Assembly: GCF_007673095.1 (NCBI RefSeq)
Contig: NZ_VDYZ01000009.1
Span: forward strand, 106,804 to 170,803
DNA length: 64,000 bases
DNA from: Corynebacterium glyciniphilum AJ 3170
GTDB lineage: Bacteria; Actinomycetota; Actinomycetes; Mycobacteriales; Mycobacteriaceae
Reading direction: 5' to 3'
Shown: positions 46,449 through 53,711 of the stretch, piece after piece
Layout of the letters: the number at the start of each line of letters is the position of its first letter
Numbering within the stretch: the first letter of the stretch is position 1
The notes under the pieces: generated by a model
The model's database searches: none
Told to the model about the DNA's origin: nothing
The model's input: the letters and a program-made list of their open reading frames with translations, nothing else
Program-made: the position numbers and the translations under genes

Positions 46449-47804
46449 TCAGGCCTGGGTATCCCCGGTGACCAGCCCTGCGGTGAGCGTGTCACCGGTA
46501 CCGGGGTTGATCAGCAGGAAGGACCCGACGCGCCCGCCACGGCGGTAGGCCTCGAACGGGAGCGGCTCGGCGACCGTCACGCGCACCTCGGCGATGTCGT
46601 TGAGCGCGAGTTCGGTACCCAGGTCCCCGTCCTCGCCGGTCTCGTTCTCGTCGAGGATGTGGACGCGGCTGATGATCTCGTCGACCCGCGCACGCACGGT
46701 GGCGGACCCGTAGCGCAGCAGGACGTTACCCCGCAGTTTCACCGGGGTCTCGGCAAGCTGGAACACCAGCGCGGTGGCCGAGGTGGACGGGACGGGAGCC
46801 GGATCACCCTCCACCTCGGAGGCGATGAGGTCGCCACGGGAGATGTCGATGTCGTCGGCCAGCCGTAGCGTCACGGACTCACCGCGCTCGGCTCGGCCCT
46901 GTTCACCGGCCGGGCCGTCGATGCCGACGACCGTGGTCGTCCGACCGTCCCGGCCACCGACGGTGACCTGGTCACCGACGGCGATCGAACCGGAGGTCAA
47001 CCGTCCTGCGTAGCCGCGGTAGTCCGTGGCGTGGTCGCGGATGACGACCTGCACGGGGAAACGCAGTCCGCGGACCTTGCCGGCGTTGATACGGGCCGGG
47101 CGGGCGTTCTCCAGGATGTCGAGGACGGTCGGCCCGCCGTACCAGGGGGTGTTCTCCGACGGTGAGACGACGTTGTCCCCGAGCAGCGCGGAGGTCGGCA
47201 CGACGTCGATCTTCGGCAGGCCGAGTTCCTCGGCCAGGGTCCGGACCTCGGAGGTGATCGAGCGGAAGACCCCCTCGTCGAAGTCGACGGCGTCGATCTT
47301 GTTCACGGCGACGACGACGTGCGAGGTCTTCATCATCGCGGCGACGGTGAGGTGACGACGGGTCTGTTCGATGACGCCGTTCCGGGCGTCGATGAGCACG
47401 ATGACCAGGTCAGAGGTCGACAGGCCGGTGACGGTGTTCCGGGTGTACTGGACATGGCCCGGGCAGTCGGCGAGGATGAAGGACCGCTTGTCCGTGGCGA
47501 AGTAGCGGTAGGCCACGTCAATGGTGATGCCCTGTTCCCGCTCCGCGCGCAATCCGTCGACCAGCAGGGAGAGGTCCGGGTTCTCCAGGCCTTTGGCGGT
47601 CGAGACCCGTTCCACCGCCTCATACTGGTCGGCGAGGATGGACTTGGTGTCGTACAGCAGGCGTCCGACGAAGGTGGACTTTCCGTCGTCGACGGAACCG
47701 GCGGTGCACAGCCGCAGGGTGGGGACGGTGCCCGGAGTCTCTGCGTCGCTCACGGGAGCCTCCAGTGTGGCAGTCGGTGCAGTCGGTGCAGTCGGTGCAG
47801 TCAT
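46449..47804 (-). CDS. cysN: Sulfate adenylyltransferase subunit 1 (GTPase)
   Basis: CysN is the GTPase that drives APS formation by CysD. The 451-residue protein has an EF-Tu-like G domain: G1 GSVDDGKSTFVGRLLYDTKS near residue 36, G3 DCPGHVQYTRN, and G4 VAVNKIDAVDF. The two beta-barrel domains end near residue 435. There is no C-terminal APS-kinase domain, so sulfur flux goes through APS directly, in line with an APS-type CysH. The N-terminus is a (Pro-Thr-Ala)n stretch coded by a 9-bp repeat. The ATG overlaps the cysD stop by one base. Confidence 0.95.
   Translation of the reverse strand: MTAPTAPTAPTATLEAPVSDAETPGTVPTLRLCTAGSVDDGKSTFVGRLLYDTKSILADQYEAVERVSTAKGLENPDLSLLVDGLRAEREQGITIDVAYRYFATDKRSFILADCPGHVQYTRNTVTGLSTSDLVIVLIDARNGVIEQTRRHLTVAAMMKTSHVVVAVNKIDAVDFDEGVFRSITSEVRTLAEELGLPKIDVVPTSALLGDNVVSPSENTPWYGGPTVLDILENARPARINAGKVRGLRFPVQVVIRDHATDYRGYAGRLTSGSIAVGDQVTVGGRDGRTTTVVGIDGPAGEQGRAERGESVTLRLADDIDISRGDLIASEVEGDPAPVPSTSATALVFQLAETPVKLRGNVLLRYGSATVRARVDEIISRVHILDENETGEDGDLGTELALNDIAEVRVTVAEPLPFEAYRRGGRVGSFLLINPGTGDTLTAGLVTGDTQA
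47771..47802. repeat. 9-bp in-frame tandem repeat at cysN start
   Basis: CAGTCGGTG is present three times and then partially. It encodes the Pro-Thr-Ala repeats right after the CysN start codon. Confidence 0.7.
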
Positions 47805-48733
47805 CAGAAGTAGCCTTCCTTCTTGCGGTCCTCCATCGAGGACTCGGAGAGTTTGTCGTCGGCACGGGTGGCGCCACGTTCGGTGGTGGTGGACAGGCGG
47901 ATCTCGTCGATGACCTCGTCGATGGTGGCCGCGTCCGAGAGGACTGCACCGGTGCAGGACATGTCGCCGACGGTGCGGTAGCGCACCGTCTTCGTCTCGA
48001 CGGTCTCGCCCTCGGCCGGCCCACCCCACTCACCGGCGGTCAGCCACATGCCGCCGCGGTTGAAGACCTCACGGTCGTGGGAGTAGTAGATCCCGGGGAT
48101 CTCGACGTCACGGTCCCGTAGGTAGTCCCAGATGTCTGCCTCGGTCCAGTTCGAGATCGGGAACACGCGGATGTTCTCACCGGCCTGGTGACGTCCGTTG
48201 TAGAGACCCCACAGTTCCGGACGCTGCCGTCGCGGGTTCCATCCGCCGAAGGAGTCGCGCACGGAGAAGACGCGCTCCTTGGCGCGGGCCTTCTCCTCGT
48301 CGCGGCGGGCCCCGCCGAGGACGGCGTCGTACCCGCGGTCCTGGATCGTCTCGACCAGCGGGACGGTCTGCAGCGGGTTACGGGTCCCGTCGGGACGCTC
48401 CTGGATCGCGCCGGAGTCGATCCAGTCCTGCACGTGGGCGACGTGCAGGCTGATGCGGGGGTCCGCGGCGACTCGGTCACGGAACTCGATGACCTCCGGG
48501 AAGTTGTGGCCCGTGTCGACGTGCACCAGCTCGAACGGCACGGCGGCGGGCGCGAAGGCGCGCTTGGCCAGTTCCAGGACGACGACCGAGTCCTTCCCGC
48601 CGGAGAACAGCAGGGCAGGACGTTCGAACTGGCCGGCGACCTCACGGAGGATCTCGATGGCCTCCGCCTCGAGGCTGGCCAGGTGGGGGCTGAGCTGGGC
48701 GCTGGGTGTGGGGCGTTCTGTCGCAGTAGTCAC
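47804..48733 (-). CDS. cysD: Sulfate adenylyltransferase subunit 2
   Basis: CysD is the catalytic ATP sulfurylase subunit (309 aa). The PP-loop LLFSGGKDSVVVLELAKRAF lies near residue 40, and VHVDTGHNFPEVIEFRD near 70. Substrate-site blocks are VLGGARRDEEKARAKERVFS and FPISNWTEADIWDYL. I chose the GTG at 48733, whose GTGA overlaps the cysH stop; an ATG at 48748 would overlap by 19 bases. It forms the CysDN complex with the next gene. Confidence 0.95.
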   Translation of the reverse strand: MTTATERPTPSAQLSPHLASLEAEAIEILREVAGQFERPALLFSGGKDSVVVLELAKRAFAPAAVPFELVHVDTGHNFPEVIEFRDRVAADPRISLHVAHVQDWIDSGAIQERPDGTRNPLQTVPLVETIQDRGYDAVLGGARRDEEKARAKERVFSVRDSFGGWNPRRQRPELWGLYNGRHQAGENIRVFPISNWTEADIWDYLRDRDVEIPGIYYSHDREVFNRGGMWLTAGEWGGPAEGETVETKTVRYRTVGDMSCTGAVLSDAATIDEVIDEIRLSTTTERGATRADDKLSESSMEDRKKEGYF

Positions 48734-49575
48734 AGGTGGAGTCCGCATTCTGTCTTGGAGGAGTTGGCCCAACGGCCGGAACGGGGGTCTTCGCCGGGGG
48801 CGACCGGCATCGTGCAGGTGGCACAGCCGATGGACGGGTAGCCCTGCGTGGTCAGCGGGTGGATGATCAGGTCGTGGTCGTGGATGTAGTCCTCGACGTC
48901 CTGGTCGGTCCACGCGGCGATGGGGTTGATCTTCAGTCGACCGGTGCGGTCGACGTCGAGGATCGGGGTGTCCTTGCGCAGCTCGCTGTCGACCCGCTTC
49001 ACACCCGAGATCCATGCCTCGTAGGGGTTGAGCATCCGGGCGAGGGGCTCGACCTTGCGCATACGGCAGCAGGCCGTGGGGTTGCGCTTGTACAGGTCGC
49101 GGCCGTAGACCTCGTCCTGCTTCTTCACCGGGTAGACGGGTTCGACGGTGCGTAGCGGCAGGGTGTACCGCTCGTCGACGTCGCGGGCCACGTCGAGGGT
49201 CTCGTCGAAGTGGTAGCCGGTGTCGAGGAAGACCATCTCGGCGTCGTGGACACGGCCTTCGGTCAGTTCCGCCAGGACGGTGTCCTGCATCGACATCGTC
49301 ACCGCGACGGTGCCGGTGACGTGCTGGTTGACCCAGTCGAGGATCTCTTCGGCACTGGCGCCCTCAAGCTTGCCGTTCCATTCGTCGACGAGGGCGCGGT
49401 GCGCCGCGGTCTGTTCTTCACTGAGCGGTGTCGTGGTCGTCGGCGCGTCAGGGGGGCTCACCTCGGGGTCGGTGAGGTCCGGGGCGTCCTGTGTTCCCGA
49501 GACGCCGGAGACGCCGGAAGCGCCGATCAGGCCGGTGAGCGTCGCGAATCCGACGTCTGGTCCTGTGTTCGTCAT
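48730..49575 (-). CDS. cysH: Adenylylsulfate (APS) reductase
   Basis: CysH reduces activated sulfate to sulfite using thioredoxin. The 281-residue protein contains the two paired-cysteine motifs of the iron-sulfur, APS-specific class: TACCRMRKVEPL near residue 178 and IGCATCTMPVAPGED near 256. The C-terminal ECGLHL carries the catalytic Cys. The PP-loop region has VFLDTGYHFDETLD. The N-terminal ~50 residues are disordered, and the codons include two 9-bp repeats (GACGCCGGA at 49501-49518). Confidence 0.94.
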   Translation of the reverse strand: MTNTGPDVGFATLTGLIGASGVSGVSGTQDAPDLTDPEVSPPDAPTTTTPLSEEQTAAHRALVDEWNGKLEGASAEEILDWVNQHVTGTVAVTMSMQDTVLAELTEGRVHDAEMVFLDTGYHFDETLDVARDVDERYTLPLRTVEPVYPVKKQDEVYGRDLYKRNPTACCRMRKVEPLARMLNPYEAWISGVKRVDSELRKDTPILDVDRTGRLKINPIAAWTDQDVEDYIHDHDLIIHPLTTQGYPSIGCATCTMPVAPGEDPRSGRWANSSKTECGLHL

Positions 49576-49642
49576 TCCTGCTCTTCTTCAGTCGGGGATT
49601 ACGGTGTCGGGCTGTCGTCGTCACGTTCCGACCGGCGCCCAA

Positions 49643-49658
49643 CAGACCGGTCGGTCTG
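49643..49658. promoter_or_regulatory. McbR-type operator in cysH leader
   Basis: CAGAC-CGGTCG-GTCTG fits the C. glutamicum McbR consensus TAGAC-N6-GTCTA in 8 of 10 fixed positions. It is downstream of the predicted cysH -10 box. Confidence 0.6.
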
Positions 49659-49703
49659 CGGTATGAGTCACCAGACTAGAGCAGAGACCACCCCTGAGCA
49701 ACC

Positions 49704-49709
49704 AGAATA
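49704..49709 (-). promoter_or_regulatory. Candidate -10 box of cysH
   Basis: The minus-strand TATTCT lies about 130 bases upstream of the cysH ATG. No good -35 is visible at the expected place, which suggests activator dependence. Confidence 0.4.
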
Positions 49710-49721
49710 TCGTGTATGGAC

Positions 49722-49736
49722 ACAAACTATGTTTGT
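49722..49736. promoter_or_regulatory. Palindrome at the cysH promoter (candidate activator site)
   Basis: ACAAAC-TAT-GTTTGT is a perfect palindrome placed over the -35 position of the predicted cysH promoter. Its binder is unknown; the sulfonate/sulfur regulators CysR or SsuR are candidates by context only. Confidence 0.45.
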
Positions 49737-49764
49737 CTATGCTGGTGGTGGCGCATTTATTCTC

Positions 49765-49780
49765 TAGACCGAGAGGTCTG
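49765..49780. promoter_or_regulatory. McbR-type operator upstream of cysH
   Basis: TAGAC-CGAGAG-GTCTG matches TAGAC-N6-GTCTA in 9 of 10 fixed positions. The remaining 49781-49948 stretch up to the ABC gene end shows nothing I can assign. Confidence 0.65.
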
Positions 49781-49948
49781 CAACGACCCCTCGGGCGCAC
49801 CCCGGCACCACGCGGCACCGGGTTCCATTCGCGGTGAAAGCTGCGGTGCATGGGCGCGTACCGGAATCAGTGATCTGCCGTCACTGATGCGGCCGATCCG
49901 GTACGCGCGCACGCATCCCGGCCCACCTCACCCCCGCCGTCGAGGTAT

Positions 49949-51781
49949 CTACCTCCCGCGCGACCAGACCTCCCACAGCCGTGCATAGCGTCCCCCGGCG
50001 TCGACGAGGTCATCGTGGGTCCCCTGCTCCACGATCCTGCCGTCCTCCATGACCAGCACCTCGTCGGCGAGGCGTGCCTGGTCCAGACGGTGCGCCACCG
50101 TCAGTGCCGTCCTCCCCTCCGTCAGGCGACGGGCCGCCGCCTCCAGCGCCTGGGCGCCCGCCGACCCGGCCTCCGCCGTCGCCTCATCGAGGACGACGAC
50201 CCGCGGATCCCGCAGCAGGACCCGGGCCAACGCGATCTGCTGGGCGACCACCGGGTCCGGCACCAACCCCCGCGCACCGACCACGGTGTCCAGGCCGTCC
50301 GGCAGCCGCCGGAACCAGTCGAGCGCCCCGACATCGCCGAGTGCCTCGACCAGCTCACCGTCGGAGATCTCTGAGTCCACCGCGAGGCCAAGATCGTCCC
50401 GCAGTGTGCCGGAGAAGGTGTGCACCTCCTGCGACACCAGGGCCAGCCGGGCGGCACGCTCATCGTCGGACAGGGCGGTCACCGGGACCCCGTCCACCGT
50501 CACCGTCCCGGCGGTGGGTTCCCGGAGCCCGGCGAGCAGCGTCGCCACCGTGGTCTTGCCCGCGCCGGACGACCCGACGAGGGCGACGGTCCGCCCCGGC
50601 TCGATGGTGAAACTGACGTTCTCCACCGCCCAGGAGTCGTCCCCGTAGCGGAAGTCCACCCCGTCCAGGCGTACCTCGCCACGTGGCTCAGGTGCCCCGG
50701 CGTCCGGCACCGGTCGGGGCGGATCCACCGTGACACCCACGATGCGGGCCAGGGAGGCGTAACCGGACTGCGCGACGTCGAGCACCCGCATGATCTGCTG
50801 CAACGGTCCGCGCACCCGGATGAGCATCAGCGTCGCGGCCGTCACCGCACCGACGCGGAGGACACCGTTGTCGACCAGCACGAATCCGAGGACGATCGCC
50901 GTCGCCAGCATCACCAGCTCAGCGATGAGCATCTTGTTCATCAGCACGACCATGACCCGGTTGGCGTTGACCGCATTGGTCATGACCTGGCGGGAGGAGT
51001 CCGCGATGCGTTCGTGCATCTCGTCCTCCATACGGAAGGCCCGCACCGTGGCACGGCCGTGGATGGCCTCCAGGACGCGCCGTGCCCGCAACCCCATCGA
51101 CGCCCGCTCCGCGGCGTACAGCGCCGGTGCGCGACGCAGGTAGGACCGGGCCGCCAGCCAGTACACCGGCGACACCACCAGGATGATCAGCAGGAAGCGC
51201 CAGTCCACCGTCACCAGGCTGACCGCCGTGGCCCCGATAACGAACACCGCGCCCGACAGGATCGGCAACGCCTCCATGATCGCCGCCGACACCTGGGCGA
51301 CGTCATCGGTGGACCGGCTGACGACATCGCCGGTGCCGGCGTCCTCGACCGAGTGCATGGGCAGCCCGAGCGCGGTGCCGACCATCTCCTCACGCAGGTT
51401 CGCGATCAGCCGCTCGGACAGGCGGGCGAGGATGAAGTAGCCGGCACCGTTGAACACTCCGGCACTGACGGCGACGACGACCATCAGTCCGGCGGTACGC
51501 CAGAGGTCAGTCTCCGCCTGCGCCAGCTGCCCCGCTGCCTGCCCCGCTGCCGAGGACACGATGTCCACGATGCGTCCCAGCAGGCGGGGGACGGTCACGG
51601 TGCAGGTCGAGCCGACCGCCAGCAGCAGGAACGCGATGAGCGCCTGCCGACGGGCCCGCGGGACCTTCCGCGCCTGGGCCGCGACCTCCCGCCGGGCCTG
51701 GGCCCAGGTGGCCAGGGGGAAGGTCCGGACGGGGCCGTCCCCACCGTCGGTCTTCGGACTTGTCAGGGACGCGGCTCTCAT
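49949..51781 (-). CDS. ABC exporter half-transporter, intact Walker motifs but degenerate signature
   Basis: This 610-residue fused permease-ATPase has a six-helix membrane domain (about residues 45-330), then the ATPase. Walker A VGSSGAGKTTVATLLAGLRE and Walker B RVVVLDEATAEAGSAGA are intact. The signature loop reads GLVPDPVVAQQIALARVLL where LSGGQ is expected. It overlaps the upstream half-transporter (ATGA). The pair lies inside the sulfur cluster between cysX and cysH on the same strand. Export of a thiol, siderophore or drug is possible; the substrate is unknown. Confidence 0.85.
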   Translation of the reverse strand: MRAASLTSPKTDGGDGPVRTFPLATWAQARREVAAQARKVPRARRQALIAFLLLAVGSTCTVTVPRLLGRIVDIVSSAAGQAAGQLAQAETDLWRTAGLMVVVAVSAGVFNGAGYFILARLSERLIANLREEMVGTALGLPMHSVEDAGTGDVVSRSTDDVAQVSAAIMEALPILSGAVFVIGATAVSLVTVDWRFLLIILVVSPVYWLAARSYLRRAPALYAAERASMGLRARRVLEAIHGRATVRAFRMEDEMHERIADSSRQVMTNAVNANRVMVVLMNKMLIAELVMLATAIVLGFVLVDNGVLRVGAVTAATLMLIRVRGPLQQIMRVLDVAQSGYASLARIVGVTVDPPRPVPDAGAPEPRGEVRLDGVDFRYGDDSWAVENVSFTIEPGRTVALVGSSGAGKTTVATLLAGLREPTAGTVTVDGVPVTALSDDERAARLALVSQEVHTFSGTLRDDLGLAVDSEISDGELVEALGDVGALDWFRRLPDGLDTVVGARGLVPDPVVAQQIALARVLLRDPRVVVLDEATAEAGSAGAQALEAAARRLTEGRTALTVAHRLDQARLADEVLVMEDGRIVEQGTHDDLVDAGGRYARLWEVWSRGR

Positions 51782-53427
51782 CGCTGCTCCTCCCCGGTCG
51801 CGGCGGACGCGGGTGTCAGATCGACACGTCCGACGAGGGCGGCGAACTCGGCGTGGGTGAGTTCATGCTCCGCGGCGACATGCCAGGCAGGTGCGTCGCT
51901 GATGACCAGGACCCGGTGCCCGGGACGACCGTCCCCGGCGTAGAGCGCCGCGACACGCTCGGCGATGTGCTGTTCGGTGACCGAGTCCACCGCGGTGGTC
52001 GGATCGCTCAACACCAGCAGTTCCGGGTCCGCCGCGATGGCACGCGCCAGGGCGACACGCTGCCGCTGGCCACCGGACAACCGCCGTCCCCCCTCCCCCA
52101 CGGACCGTTCCGGTCCCCCGGGGATGTCGGAGCAGTCGGCGACCTCGAGGGCGTGCACGGCCACCGTCGGGTCCGGGTGGACGTTGTCCCGCAACGGACC
52201 GTCGAAGAGGTCCGCCCCGTGCGGGGCCACGGTCACGCGGTGGCGCGGCAGCCGGAGCAGTGCCGACGTCAGGTCTGACGGGTCGCTCCCACCGCCGTTC
52301 CCCCGCACGACGGTGACCCCGGCAGGCAACGCCGCCAGCACCGCATCCGTCGTCGCGTCCGACGCTTCGTCCGGCGTGGCGTACGGAGAGGTGAGAACCT
52401 CCTGCACGCGGCGACCCGACGCCGACGAGATCGCCACACGGGTGGCGAAGTTGCGTCCCAGCATCGTCATCGGCACGACGACATACTGCGACAGGCCCAC
52501 GACGGTGATCAGCTGGCCCACGCTCAGACCGTCGTGCAGGGCGATCCATCCGGCTGTCACACCGATGGCGACAACGTAGATCGCCCCCACGGACTCGGTG
52601 ACCATCGTCAACCGTGCTTCGGCGGCGTTGGCCCGAACCGTCGCGTCCAGGGCCCTGGACGAGTAGCCGTGGTACCGGCGGCGCATGGTGCGCACCACAC
52701 CGAGGCCCTTGACGATCCGCAGGCCCTGGACCGCGTCCGCGGCGACGGCCGCCGCCTGTGCCAGAGCCTGCTGGCGAGCCTGGGCCCGGCCACGCAGCGG
52801 GCGTGCGGCGCGCACCGACAGGGCCACGACCAGAGGTGCCCCGACCAGCACGGCGAGACCGAGCTGCCAGTGGATCGACAGCACCACGACGGCGACGTAG
52901 AGGATCGAGCCGAGTTCGGCGATCGGGAAGACCGTCATCACCACGATCTCCGCGGCCTTGTTCGCGTCGGTGCTCGCGATCGACAGCAGCCCGCCGGCGG
53001 TACGTTCCCGTCCGTCGGCACTGCTGATCCCCCGCGGGTCCTGGATCCGGTCGGTGACCGTGGTGCGCAGGTCATGGCTGAGCTGTTGGAGGGTGATCTC
53101 CGTGTACCGCCGCGCCAGCCAGACCGCCACGGCATTGAGCAGGAACAGTCCTGCCAGCAGGGCGACCCACAGTGCCAGCCGGTTCCACCGCCCGGTGGCG
53201 ACGGCGTCGTCGATGGCACGTCCCACCACGATGGATGTGGTGGCGTTGCAGATGAACCCCACCAGCATCCCGATAGAGGCGATGAGCTGGACCGGACGCT
53301 GGGCGACGGCGAGCTTCAGCAGCCAGCGGCGGTCGGCGGGGTCCGGGAGTTTCGAGGGGAAGCTGCGGAGGAGACCGGATCTGATCGTGTCGCGCCCGGT
53401 ACCGTCTGTCTCCGCATCTCCCGCCAT
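51778..53427 (-). CDS. ABC exporter half-transporter, intact signature but degenerate Walker motifs
   Basis: This 549-residue partner of the next gene has a six-helix membrane domain (about 40-310). The nucleotide-binding domain is short. The Walker A region is VVRGNGGGSDPSDLTSALL, with no GK(S/T). The signature LSGGQRQRVALARAIAADPE is perfect. Walker B is LLVLSDPTTAVDSVTEQHI, with the usual Asp-Glu replaced by Ser-Asp. The defects complement those of its partner, leaving one composite ATP site. It begins 65 bp after cysX and may be co-transcribed with cysI-cysX. Confidence 0.85.
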   Translation of the reverse strand: MAGDAETDGTGRDTIRSGLLRSFPSKLPDPADRRWLLKLAVAQRPVQLIASIGMLVGFICNATTSIVVGRAIDDAVATGRWNRLALWVALLAGLFLLNAVAVWLARRYTEITLQQLSHDLRTTVTDRIQDPRGISSADGRERTAGGLLSIASTDANKAAEIVVMTVFPIAELGSILYVAVVVLSIHWQLGLAVLVGAPLVVALSVRAARPLRGRAQARQQALAQAAAVAADAVQGLRIVKGLGVVRTMRRRYHGYSSRALDATVRANAAEARLTMVTESVGAIYVVAIGVTAGWIALHDGLSVGQLITVVGLSQYVVVPMTMLGRNFATRVAISSASGRRVQEVLTSPYATPDEASDATTDAVLAALPAGVTVVRGNGGGSDPSDLTSALLRLPRHRVTVAPHGADLFDGPLRDNVHPDPTVAVHALEVADCSDIPGGPERSVGEGGRRLSGGQRQRVALARAIAADPELLVLSDPTTAVDSVTEQHIAERVAALYAGDGRPGHRVLVISDAPAWHVAAEHELTHAEFAALVGRVDLTPASAATGEEQR

Positions 53428-53492
53428 GACGGTTGAGCCTACAGGACGGGCAAGGGTGCCCTATATCTGCTCGGTGTGACCTGGAGACCGGC

Positions 53493-53621
53493 TCAGACGC
53501 CGCGGTCGATGTGCCCGTGCAGCTTCACCGAGAAGACCCGGCAGCAGTCACGGCACTGCCAGGCGTTGTCGGTCTCACTGTCCGGGAACAGGTTCTCTGA
53601 CGTGCAGTAGGGGCAGTTCAT
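53493..53621 (-). CDS. cysX: Small two-CxxC protein CysX, ferredoxin-like electron carrier candidate
   Basis: This 42-residue protein has two cysteine pairs, CPYC near the N-terminus and CRDC near residue 24, in the layout of a zinc ribbon or rubredoxin-like knuckle. In C. glutamicum the equivalent gene after cysI is called cysX and is proposed to pass electrons between Fpr2 and CysI. GAGGAGG sits 9 bases before this ATG. A longer reading from 53687 would add 22 residues without cysteines. It lies about 90 bp after cysI. Confidence 0.82.
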   Translation of the reverse strand: MNCPYCTSENLFPDSETDNAWQCRDCCRVFSVKLHGHIDRGV

Positions 53622-53711
53622 GACGGTGGCCCTCCTCGGGTTGGGGTGTGCGCTCTTCCCGGGGATCCGGGAGTTCGTGTCATCCATTTGTCTCGTCCAT
53701 GGTGTGCCCGC

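Noticed and set aside
47765..47805. Short regularly repeated 9-mers that could be mistaken for a CRISPR array
   Set aside because: Repeats are only 9 bp with no spacers, and they are in-frame codons of cysN.
49716..49988. 90-codon open frame in the cysH upstream gap
   Set aside because: It overlaps the promoter and operators and the end of an ABC gene, has no ribosome binding site and an odd composition (consecutive Trp, then Arg/Pro).
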